DNA of 64,000 nt from Natronococcus occultus SP4 (lineage in GTDB: Archaea; Halobacteriota; Halobacteria; Halobacteriales; Natrialbaceae): positions 1,169,001 through 1,233,000 of the forward strand of contig NC_019974.1 in NCBI RefSeq assembly GCF_000328685.1, written 5' to 3'. Shown here one piece after another: positions 8,855 to 15,870 of the stretch. The notes beneath the pieces are model-generated. The model saw only the letters and a program-made list of their open reading frames with translations. It was not told where the DNA came from and ran no database searches. Position numbers and translations under genes: made by a program. Positions within the stretch are counted from its first letter, which is position 1. Every line of letters begins with the position of its first letter.

Positions 8855-9283
8855 ATGGACGCCGTCGATCACATCAACGTCGACGTCGACGACCTCGAGA
8901 CGGCGTACCCGTTCTACCGCGACGTCCTCGAACTATCGGTTCGGCGACCGCCCGAGGAGTTCCACGGCGAGCACGCGATGTTTACGGTCGGCGACACCGT
9001 CCTGACCCTCGTCGAGACGGGACGGGCCGACGGCTGGGCGTCCTCGGACCTCGAACACCCGCTGGACAAGGCCCACCTCGCGTTCGAGACCGATCGGGCG
9101 AGCTACGAGGAGTACGTCGACGAGCTCGACGGCCAGTTCCCGAACCAGGGGCCCTACGACTGGGACGAGTTCGAGGGGTTTTACTTCCTGGACCCGGACG
9201 GAAATCTGCTCGAAGTGATTACCTACGACCCGCCGGACGGCGAACGCGATCGGCCGTTGCTTACCCACGACGATGTCGCTTGA
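8855..9283 (+). CDS. VOC (glyoxalase/bleomycin-resistance) family protein
   Basis: A 142-residue single-chain protein with two beta-alpha-beta-beta-beta halves: VDHINVDVDDLETAYPFYRDVLEL at the start and FEGFYFLDPDGNLLEVITYDP near the end. His6 and Glu131 or so are in the usual metal-ligand positions. VOC proteins are isomerases, lyases or extradiol dioxygenases. It begins 2 bases after the third binding-protein-fold gene and is the last gene of that operon, which supports a catabolic or modifying pathway rather than transport. Confidence 0.8.
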   Translation: MDAVDHINVDVDDLETAYPFYRDVLELSVRRPPEEFHGEHAMFTVGDTVLTLVETGRADGWASSDLEHPLDKAHLAFETDRASYEEYVDELDGQFPNQGPYDWDEFEGFYFLDPDGNLLEVITYDPPDGERDRPLLTHDDVA

Positions 9284-9429
9284 ATGCCGGGCGAACGGCC
9301 GGAGCACGTGGCTCGTACGTCGACGAGGCGTGTCGGAACGGGGACGACGGGTGTTCGAGGACGGCCTGCACCTTCCGTTCGGAACGAGCGATCGGGGATC
9401 CCAAGGTCACGCGGTCTGATAGGGGCCGT

Positions 9430-10047
9430 ATGACCGACGACCGCAGTCGCTGGAACGAGAAGTACGGCGATCCGGAGTTCGAGCTGCCCGAGGACCCGAT
9501 TCCCGAGCTCGAACACTGGATCGAGACGCTGCCGGACGGCCGCGCGCTCGACGTCGCGACCGGGACCGGTCGCAACGCGCTCTATCTCGCCGAGCGCGGG
9601 TACGACGTCGAGGCGGTTGACGTCTCCGACGAAGCTCTCGAGCTGGCACGGGACCGAGCCACGAAGCGGGGCGTCGACGTCGACTGGATCCGCACAGATC
9701 TCCAAGAGTTTGAGTGTGAACGCGGTGCCTACGATGTGATCACGGTGAGTTTCTTCGCCGCGCTCGAGCACCTGCCGGAGCTCAAAGAGGCGCTCGCGCC
9801 AGGCGGGGTCCTGGTGTACGAACACCACCTGCGTTCGGCCGACGACGTCGAGATCGGACCCTCGAGCGATCGCTACCGGTACCGCTCGAACGACCTCCTC
9901 CGGTCGTGTCTCGATCTGACGATCCTGCACTACGAGGAGCGCGTTCGCACCGTCACTGACGGCACCGCAGCGGTCGTGACGATGCTCGCGCGAAACTCGA
10001 GCGGCGGAACGCAGTCGTACCCCGATCTCACAGAACGGCGCGACTGA
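9430..10047 (+). CDS. Class I SAM-dependent methyltransferase
   Basis: A 205-residue protein. The glycine-rich SAM motif DGRALDVATGTGRNALYLAERGYDVEAVDVS (about residues 40-68) is clear, followed by the acidic loop DWIRTDLQEF and DVITVSFFAALEHLPELKEALAPGGVLVYEHH, resembling the TehB/UbiE-like small methyltransferase group. The start MTDDRSRWNEKYGDPEF is typical of that group and was preferred to a longer frame overlapping the VOC gene. It lies 146 bases after the VOC gene, so it may be separately transcribed. Substrate unknown. Confidence 0.85.
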   Translation: MTDDRSRWNEKYGDPEFELPEDPIPELEHWIETLPDGRALDVATGTGRNALYLAERGYDVEAVDVSDEALELARDRATKRGVDVDWIRTDLQEFECERGAYDVITVSFFAALEHLPELKEALAPGGVLVYEHHLRSADDVEIGPSSDRYRYRSNDLLRSCLDLTILHYEERVRTVTDGTAAVVTMLARNSSGGTQSYPDLTERRD

Positions 10048-10120
10048 CCGTCACGACGAACGGCCCGGCGTTCTCGTCCGATTCGGATGCGGTAGAGAGA
10101 TGTGCCAGACACACAGCGGA

Positions 10121-10172
10121 GAGTCTTAGATAAGAACCTTAGATGAGAGTGTTAGATGAGAGTATCAGATAG
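10121..10172 (+). repeat. Four 13-bp tandem repeats upstream of parA
   Basis: Four head-to-tail 13-mers: GAGTCTTAGATAA, GAACCTTAGATGA, GAGTGTTAGATGA, GAGTATCAGATAG (consensus GAGTCTTAGATGA). The exact 13-base period and position upstream of parA suggest a centromere-like partition site or iterons. A second cluster is at 10326-10351. Confidence 0.75.
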
Positions 10173-10325
10173 GTGCCCCAGAGAAATATCTTGGAAAGGA
10201 AACATGGATGGTGGCAATGTAAGCTACCAGGGCGCGCTAGCCGAAGACTCACCAGTTCTACCGGGAAACGGTGCAAGCGTCGCCAATAGAGACGGGGAAT
10301 CAGCGTCGCAACCAAATTCGGGTAA

Positions 10326-10351
10326 GAGCCTTAGATAAGAGTCTTAGATAA
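10326..10351 (+). repeat. Two further 13-bp repeats, nearer parA
   Basis: GAGCCTTAGATAA and GAGTCTTAGATAA in tandem, same consensus and orientation as the four copies 153 bases upstream. They lie 84 bases before the ATG of parA, so partition-protein binding here could also repress the par promoter. The intervening 153 bases show no gene I would support. Confidence 0.75.
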
Positions 10352-10435
10352 GATCACCACCTGCGTAACGTACCTGTCAATCATAGACTAGTTGTCTGAC
10401 GTACTTTCATAGCTATGGAGTGTCTCCGAGAGAGT

Positions 10436-11311
10436 ATGCTGTCGTATACGGTTTACTCCGAGGCAGGGGGCGTCGGAAAGTCCTCGCTGGCGGCGAACCT
10501 CGCCGTCGCGCACGCTCGAGCCGGACTCGAGGTGCTGGTCGTTCCACTGGACCCCCAGGATGGCGATCTCAGTCGACTGCTCGGAGTCGATGAAGGGCGA
10601 TCGGATCAAGACGTCGACAACCTCGTTCGTCACCTCGTCGATAGCGGGAAGGGATCGTTCGACGAACTGGTTCGATCCGCCGAGGACGTCGACGTCGTCC
10701 CGGAGCACAACATGCTCTCGGATCTCTCGAATCACCTCGCCCGCGAACAGCGGAAAGCCGAGGAGCTCGGCGACGCGTACAACATCTACGCGCAGCTCCA
10801 GCGGGTGCTCCGGGAGGGAGACGTTGCCGACGAGTACGACGTCCTGATCTGTGATCCGCCGGCGACCGAGTCCGATCACCTCTACAACGCGATCTACGCG
10901 ACCCGAAACCTCGTGCTTCCCGTCGAGCCGAGCGCGAAGGGGCGGGCCTCGGTCGACGGCCTCGAAGAACTCGCGAGCAACTTCGCCGACCAGATGGGAA
11001 TCGAGGTCGGCGTACTGGCAGCCGTGCCCAACGGGTTCAAACGGACGAACGATCAGGCGGAGCTGATCGAGGAGATCGAGTTCCCCACTCCGGAGATCAT
11101 TCCCGACCGGACCTCGCTGATGGAGGGCTGTTGGAAACAGCAGTGTTCGGCGTTCGAATTCGTCCGCGAGCATCGTGACCGTCGCCGCGAGTACGAACTC
11201 GAGACGCTCGCACAGTTCGATCGGCTCGCCCGCTACCTGGAGGTCCAGGCCGGGATCGACGCGCCTAACCCGCCGGAGCCGGGTGCGCTCGAGGAGGTGC
11301 CGACGGCATGA
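10436..11311 (+). CDS. parA: ParA-family partition ATPase
   Basis: A 291-residue P-loop ATPase of the ParA/MinD/Soj class that partitions DNA. The deviant Walker A is YSEAGGVGKSSLAANLA (residues 7-23), where the usual signature lysine before GG is replaced by Ala, a form I associate with haloarchaeal plasmid ParA proteins. The second motif is VLVVPLDPQDGDL and Walker B-like DVLICDPPATES. The start MLSYTVYSEAGG at 10436 places the P-loop at the usual distance; an ATG 21 bases earlier is possible. Its stop overlaps the next start by 4 bases (ATGA), giving a two-gene par operon behind the 13-bp repeats. Confidence 0.9.
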   Translation: MLSYTVYSEAGGVGKSSLAANLAVAHARAGLEVLVVPLDPQDGDLSRLLGVDEGRSDQDVDNLVRHLVDSGKGSFDELVRSAEDVDVVPEHNMLSDLSNHLAREQRKAEELGDAYNIYAQLQRVLREGDVADEYDVLICDPPATESDHLYNAIYATRNLVLPVEPSAKGRASVDGLEELASNFADQMGIEVGVLAAVPNGFKRTNDQAELIEEIEFPTPEIIPDRTSLMEGCWKQQCSAFEFVREHRDRRREYELETLAQFDRLARYLEVQAGIDAPNPPEPGALEEVPTA

Positions 11312-11778
11312 GTGGGTTCAAAAGCGGCGCGAGCAGCGACGATCCGTTCGGTACCGAGACGGAACCGGAGGACGGAAAGGAAGCGGACGAATCGACCGAC
11401 GCCCAAGCCGAGGCCGGACCGTCCTCTGAAGACGACACGAAGCCGTCGACGTCGGACTCGGGGACGGAGTTAGAATCACGATCGACCGCGGACAGCGAGT
11501 CGCACACCGACGACGGAGGAGGGGCCGCGCCGGCAAACGGCGGACTGCCCTGGATCTACAGTCGGGACAGCATCTCCGACGACCGCCCGAAGACGGTTCA
11601 GCTCCACCTCCAGGAGTCGACCCTCGATCACCAGCGCGAGACCCGCCGGAGTCTCGAGAGCGAACTCGGCGAGTCGGTCAAGAAAGCCGACCTCCGGGAG
11701 GCTGCACTCCTCGTGGGTATGACCCGAACCGACGAGGTCGCGGACGTCCTGCGCGAGTGGGGGTACGACTTCGGGTGA
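11308..11778 (+). CDS. Candidate ParB-like partner of ParA
   Basis: A 156-residue protein. Residues 1-80 are an acidic, Ser/Asp/Glu-rich disordered tail; residues 80-156 (WIYSRDSISDDRPKTVQLHLQESTLDHQRETRRSLESEL...TDEVADVLREWGYDFG) form a compact predicted helical C-terminal domain with a strand-like TVQLHL at its start, reminiscent of small ribbon-helix-helix partition proteins. No classic ParB nuclease or HTH motif is seen. The call rests mainly on the ATGA-coupled position after parA and the upstream tandem repeats. Confidence 0.55.
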   Translation: MSGFKSGASSDDPFGTETEPEDGKEADESTDAQAEAGPSSEDDTKPSTSDSGTELESRSTADSESHTDDGGGAAPANGGLPWIYSRDSISDDRPKTVQLHLQESTLDHQRETRRSLESELGESVKKADLREAALLVGMTRTDEVADVLREWGYDFG

Positions 11779-12285
11779 GAGCACGATCGTCGGAGGTCCC
11801 GATTCCGAAGCGGTCGAACCCCGAGACAGAAAGGATCGAGAAGCGTTCTATCTGATCAGAAGGAGATCGGCCCTCGGAACGATACACCGTATGATGCGAT
11901 ATGGAACCGTCACGAGTTCGACCCACAAACGCTTTGATGGTGAGGTCTGCGACGGTTAGGTAGCGAAGAGTTGGCACAGTCTCCGCGTTTGTATCCGCTT
12001 CTCCCCGTGTCTATTCGATCTTTGTCACAGCTATCTTGTTCTCTTCCAGCAATACCAGGACCGGTCGTTTCCGTAAAGGCGTCATCCATCTCGGACACTC
12101 CTCCACAGCGTTCAAAAACGCGGTATCATGGCTTCGATAGCTCTTTGATTCTCCGGGTTTAGGTATGAGTCCGATCGTCACCCGCTCTGTGGAGGTCACT
12201 CTGAACCGACACCAATTGGGGTCGCCGCATTGAATTGGGATTTATGCGCAATACTTTTATGGTGGCGCCACCAAGTCAGTCTTGT
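11779..12285. other. Intergenic region without a supportable gene
   Basis: About 500 bases between the par operon and the VKOR-like gene. Short open frames exist on the minus strand around 11910-12199 but have no recognisable domain or promoter. The only feature I would support is a TATA-like ACTTTTATGG at about 12253-12262, 24-33 bases before the VKOR ATG. Confidence 0.4.
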
Positions 12286-12921
12286 ATGTCGACCGAAATA
12301 CAAAGCCCCGTAGCGTTCGACTACGAATGGGAGTACTCGCCACGAGTAACCACTCTGTTCGGTCTTTTCGCGTTCGTTGCTGTCCTTGGCTGGTTAGTGA
12401 CAGTCGCCCTCACGGCCATTCATCTGTTCGCGATCCCAGCAATACCACCGGACGCGCCGGTCCAGGGAAGTATCGAGGTAATCACCAGTCCGTGGGCATA
12501 CGTCCTCGGAATCCCGCTCGCGACCCTCGGTGGATTCTACTACCTGACGACGATCGGGTTCGCACTCTGGTGGTTCGATACCCGACACCCGCTGCTCATC
12601 AAAATCCTGACGCCGATTACGGCGAGCGGCGTCGTGTTCTCGGCGTACTTCGTCTACCTGCAGCTGGGCGTCATCGGCGAGATCTGCCCGTTCTGCATGA
12701 TGTCCGCAGCGGCGACGGTCATCCTGTTCGCTCTCGAGTTGCTGATCCTGCAAAAGAGCACGACGCCGTCGCTGTCGAGCATGGGTAGCGACCTCGGGCG
12801 CGTCCTCGGGGGAACGAACTACGCCGTCGTCCTCCTCCCGATCCTCATGGGGCTGGTCACGATCGCGGCCCTGTTCATGGTGCCGTTGCTGCCGCTCCCG
12901 GAGGTAGTTCCGTTCGCCTGA
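12286..12921 (+). CDS. VKOR-family membrane protein retaining only the CPFC pair
   Basis: A 211-residue integral membrane protein with five or so hydrophobic helices. The vitamin K epoxide reductase fold is indicated by VITSPWAYVLGIPLATLG (63-82, with the conserved Ser-Pro) and GVIGEICPFCMMSAAA (129-143), the active-site CxxC (Cys134, Cys137) that reduces quinone and oxidises thiols. Standard members have a second cysteine pair in the loop before the SPW segment; this protein has no other cysteine. The start MSTEIQS sits behind a TATA box at the leaderless distance. Electron transfer to a separate thioredoxin-like partner is therefore doubtful or direct. Confidence 0.75.
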   Translation: MSTEIQSPVAFDYEWEYSPRVTTLFGLFAFVAVLGWLVTVALTAIHLFAIPAIPPDAPVQGSIEVITSPWAYVLGIPLATLGGFYYLTTIGFALWWFDTRHPLLIKILTPITASGVVFSAYFVYLQLGVIGEICPFCMMSAAATVILFALELLILQKSTTPSLSSMGSDLGRVLGGTNYAVVLLPILMGLVTIAALFMVPLLPLPEVVPFA

Positions 12922-13130
12922 ATTTCCTTGCTATTCGGGATCGTTGTCTCGTCGAGACGGCGTGTACCGTCGGTAGTGGATTCGAAGTACTGAGAGTGAG
13001 TGAGTTTCGAAACGCCGAAAGAGAGGTCCGATCCGCGACGACACCGTTCGTCCTCGTTTCGGTACGAGAGGACTCGGATCGTACGCCGGAATTCTGTCGC
13101 AAGCGGACGAGATTCCGACGGTTCGGTCGA

Positions 13131-13433
13131 ACACACCTCGTTTCCGGTGAAATGAAGTCTACCTATTGAGCGCCTGAATCCAATAAAGATTGGTGTCAGA
13201 TCGAGTTTCACCGGAATTCCGGTGTGTCCGACCGAAGTGTGTCGGACTAAGCGAGACACTGTCTTTCCGGTGGAAATCGGGGCGAGTGGGGAGGAACCAG
13301 CAGTAGAACAGCTGTGTTCGTCGATTACGCGAGCAAAGATTCAGAGGAGATCTAACGCCATCCCTGGAACCGTACGGACGGGAGAGATACACCACGTTTC
13401 CGGTGAACGACCCACACCACGTTTCCGGTGAAT
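13131..13433. repeat. Origin-box cluster downstream of orc1/cdc6
   Basis: Five copies related to ACACCACGTTTCCGGTGAA: 13131-13153, 13203-13227 (reverse orientation, with a CCGGAATTCCGG core), 13256-13277 (diverged, TTTCCGGTGGAAAT), 13387-13407 and 13413-13433. The last two are near-identical and 26 bases apart. They match the boxes at 14.7-15.15 kb and are probably Orc1/Cdc6 binding sites (ORBs). The region 12922-13497 holds no gene. Confidence 0.75.
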
Positions 13434-13497
13434 CAGGCGCCTTTCGTCGCAGAAACGGCCGGACCACTTACTTCCGAACGGAACGGCAGTTCGAGAA

Positions 13498-14712
13498 CTA
13501 CTCAACCGTGTCCTCGAGGACGTTTTTGACCACTTCGGGGTCCTCGAGGAGGGTGTGTTCGGTGTAGCTTCCTTCGGCGCTCCCACCGCTGTGGCGCGTC
13601 TGTTCGAGAATATCGAGAAACGCGTGCTCTTTGAGCAGATCGCGAACGCGACGAAGCGAGAGGGCGTCGGTTCCCTCCTGACGACAGATCTGTTCGTAGA
13701 CGTCGTAGATGCGCGTCGTTCTGAACCCGCTGTTCTCGACGCCGCCGTCCTCGCGTTGCTGGTCGAGCGAGAGCACTGTCAGCGCCTGGAGGACGTACCG
13801 CGAATGGGGCGTCGAACCTCGGATGAGTTCGCGGAACCGATCGATCTCAGCGCGCTCGCGCGCCTGGACGACGAACTCCTCGCGAACCGTTTCCGTCCCT
13901 CGCGTCTGTGCGATCTCGCCGGCGTATCGAAGGATGTCGATCGCCTTGCGTGCGTCGCCGTGTTCGCGGGCCGCCAGCGCTGCGGCCCGCGGGATCACCG
14001 CGTCCTGGAGGACGCCCTTGCGGAACGCGTCGCTGCGTGCGGTCATGATCTTGTTGAGCTGACTCGCGTTGTACGGCGGGAAGACGAACTCACGCTCACA
14101 GAGGCTCGATTTGACCCGTTCGTCCATCCGATCCTTGTATTTGATCTTGTTACTGATCCCCATGACGCCGATCTTGCAATCGGTTACCTTTCCCGCCTCG
14201 CCGGCCCGGGAGAGTTGCATCAGGATTGCGTCGTCCTCGAGTTTGTCGATCTCGTCGAGGATAATGAGCGCGACGTCGTACTCCTCGTTGAGCAGACGCC
14301 AGAGTCGCTTGTAGTAGGTCGCGGTGCTGATTCCCTTGTCTGGAATGTAGATATCGGTCTCCTCAGTGTTGACCGAGCTTGCGATCGTCTGGACGGCTTG
14401 GGTCTCGGTAGTGTCCTGTGCGCAGTCGACGTACGCGAAGACCGCGTTGATGTCCTCTTCCTCCGCGGTTTCGACGAGCCGTCTGGAGATATACTTCGCA
14501 CAGAGGGACTTTCCGGTACCGGTCTTTCCATAGATCAACACGTTGCTCGGGCTCTGGCCGAAGATTGCAGGATTGACGGCGTTGGCGAGGTGACTGATCT
14601 CCTCGTCCCGCCCGACGATCCGGCCCTCGTCCGGAAGGTGGCTGATTTCGAGGAGTTCCTTGTTCGTGAAGATCGGATCCTCCCGGACGAACAGATCATC
14701 GGACTCCGGCAT
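13498..14712 (-). CDS. orc1/cdc6: Orc1/Cdc6-family replication initiator
   Basis: A 404-residue AAA+ initiator that binds origin boxes and loads MCM helicase. Walker A is GKTGTGKS (62-69), Walker B LIILDEID (149-156), the sensor region GVMGISNKIKYKDRMDERVKSSL follows, and a C-terminal winged helix spans roughly residues 290-404 (TTRIYDVYEQICRQEGTDALSLRRVRDLLKEHAFLD). The start MPESDDLFVREDPIF is the family's usual N-terminus; the longer open frame upstream reads through the origin boxes and is not coding. Origin boxes on both sides argue that this protein serves this origin. Confidence 0.93.
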   Translation of the reverse strand: MPESDDLFVREDPIFTNKELLEISHLPDEGRIVGRDEEISHLANAVNPAIFGQSPSNVLIYGKTGTGKSLCAKYISRRLVETAEEEDINAVFAYVDCAQDTTETQAVQTIASSVNTEETDIYIPDKGISTATYYKRLWRLLNEEYDVALIILDEIDKLEDDAILMQLSRAGEAGKVTDCKIGVMGISNKIKYKDRMDERVKSSLCEREFVFPPYNASQLNKIMTARSDAFRKGVLQDAVIPRAAALAAREHGDARKAIDILRYAGEIAQTRGTETVREEFVVQARERAEIDRFRELIRGSTPHSRYVLQALTVLSLDQQREDGGVENSGFRTTRIYDVYEQICRQEGTDALSLRRVRDLLKEHAFLDILEQTRHSGGSAEGSYTEHTLLEDPEVVKNVLEDTVE

Positions 14713-14720
14713 TGATTCAG

Positions 14721-15149
14721 ACACCGTGTTTCCGGTGAATCGACTTGAGGGTTTCGGCGTACGGAGTCTTCCGGCCGCACACACACACCACGTTTCCGGT
14801 GAAATCGGCTCCGAAGGTGGGTGGGGTGGAGAAGAAACGGGGGTTGTCACGAGCACCGATCCAGATATACGAGGAAAGAACCTGAGGCGCAGGTGAATTC
14901 GAGGAGATGATCTAAACGTGAGAGACGGTGAATTCGGCTCGAAGCGACGGCTCTTCCAGTGACCAAGGTCACTCCTTTTAGAACGTGATCTAAGCAATGG
15001 ACTTTATGCACTACTACCTAATAAAACCACTAGAAGTACGGATAGAGATGTCTATAATATACAACAGAAATCTCCTGGTAATCGTCGCCAAATACGTCCT
15101 CGACCCCCTCCTTCTCAACCCGTTTCACCGGAAACGCGGTGTGTGTGTG
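14721..15149. other. Putative replication origin: inverted ORBs around an AT-rich stretch
   Basis: Two boxes in one orientation lie at 14721-14740 (ACACCGTGTTTCCGGTGAAT) and 14783-14805, and one in the opposite orientation at 15121-15149 (GTTTCACCGGAAACGCGGTG). Between them about 14985-15075 is AT-rich relative to its surroundings and would serve as the duplex-unwinding element. Inverted ORBs flanking an AT-rich element next to orc1/cdc6 is the standard haloarchaeal origin layout. Confidence 0.78.
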
Positions 15150-15199
15150 CGAACCCGATCTCCCTTCTTTCGGGTCCTCTCTTTGACCCGACTTTCATG

Positions 15200-15361
15200 C
15201 TACTGACTGTACTGACTGCAACGTGTTACTGACGGCAACGTCTCTCAAACGCAGAGGTCTCTTGAGCACGCAGTACAGAATCAAATTGAACTGTCGTGAT
15301 ATTTGCAACTTTTGACCACTCGCGAGAAGTCGTTGATCTTTGACCGCTCACGAGAAGCCGT
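15200..15361 (+). repeat. Short direct repeats on the outer side of the origin
   Basis: TACTGAC occurs three times at about 15200-15233, twice followed closely by GCAACGT. A 23-base unit (TTTGACCACTCGCGAGAAGT start) is present at 15311-15333 and, with four mismatches or fewer, at 15339-15361. Function unknown; position suggests auxiliary initiator sites. Confidence 0.5.
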
Positions 15362-15418
15362 ACTATTCGTCGTGAGTTTCCCTGCCCCGACTCATTCAGT
15401 CGCGAACTCAATTTTCAG

Positions 15419-15745
15419 TCACGGGTTCGCTTCGACGAGCTCCGCCTCGCCGTAGGTCTCGTCAACGGTCGTGACGCGGACCGTCGCCTCGATCGCCGCG
15501 ATATCAGCCTCGAGAAAGAGTACGAATCCGTCCTCGGTCTTACAGACGAGCGTCCCGTCGGCCTTCTCGTCGACGATATCGACGGTCACCTCGTCGCCAG
15601 GTTCGGGTTTTCCGCCGAGGGGTTCTCCGCATCGCCAACACTCGGCGTCGTACTCCGCGGACCCTTCGGGCGCGTTACTCGCCCCGCATCGGGGTGCGTC
15701 GCACTTGATGAACGAATCGTGTTGTCCCGGTTGATATCGTCCCAC
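15419..15745 (-). CDS. Zinc-ribbon plus TRAM-like small protein
   Basis: About 108 residues from the GTG at 15745. An N-terminal zinc ribbon (IKCDAPRCGAS then ECWRCGEPL) is followed by a small beta-barrel-like segment GDEVTVDIVDEKADGTLVCKTEDGFVLFL...RVTTVDETYGEAELVE that resembles TRAM/OB nucleic-acid-binding domains. The GTG start is preferred to the ATG at 15820 because a TATA-like TTTTGAGAG lies about 26 bases upstream and VGRYQPGQHDSF is a plausible N-terminus. RNA or nucleic-acid binding is inferred only. Confidence 0.65.
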   Translation of the reverse strand: MGRYQPGQHDSFIKCDAPRCGASNAPEGSAEYDAECWRCGEPLGGKPEPGDEVTVDIVDEKADGTLVCKTEDGFVLFLEADIAAIEATVRVTTVDETYGEAELVEANP

Positions 15746-15870
15746 ACCGCCATCGTCGCTACCGTCTCTCAAAAGCGTGCCGCTCGCTTGCTCCACTGGA
15801 ATCGCACGGCACCGACGCAATTCGGCTGCGTTCCGTTCGTTCGCCTTCGTTCGGAGCGTCCATTGGATCG

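Noticed and set aside
9223-9930. 235-codon open frame on the minus strand
   Set aside because: Overlaps the VOC and methyltransferase genes, both of which have clear motifs.
10156-10338. 60-codon frame between the two 13-bp repeat clusters
   Set aside because: It begins and ends inside the tandem repeats and has no promoter or domain; more likely part of a cis-acting site.
10121-10351. CRISPR array
   Set aside because: The units are contiguous 13-mers without spacers and no cas genes are present.
13555-14715. 386-codon open frame on the + strand
   Set aside because: Antisense to orc1/cdc6, which has Walker A and B motifs on the other strand.
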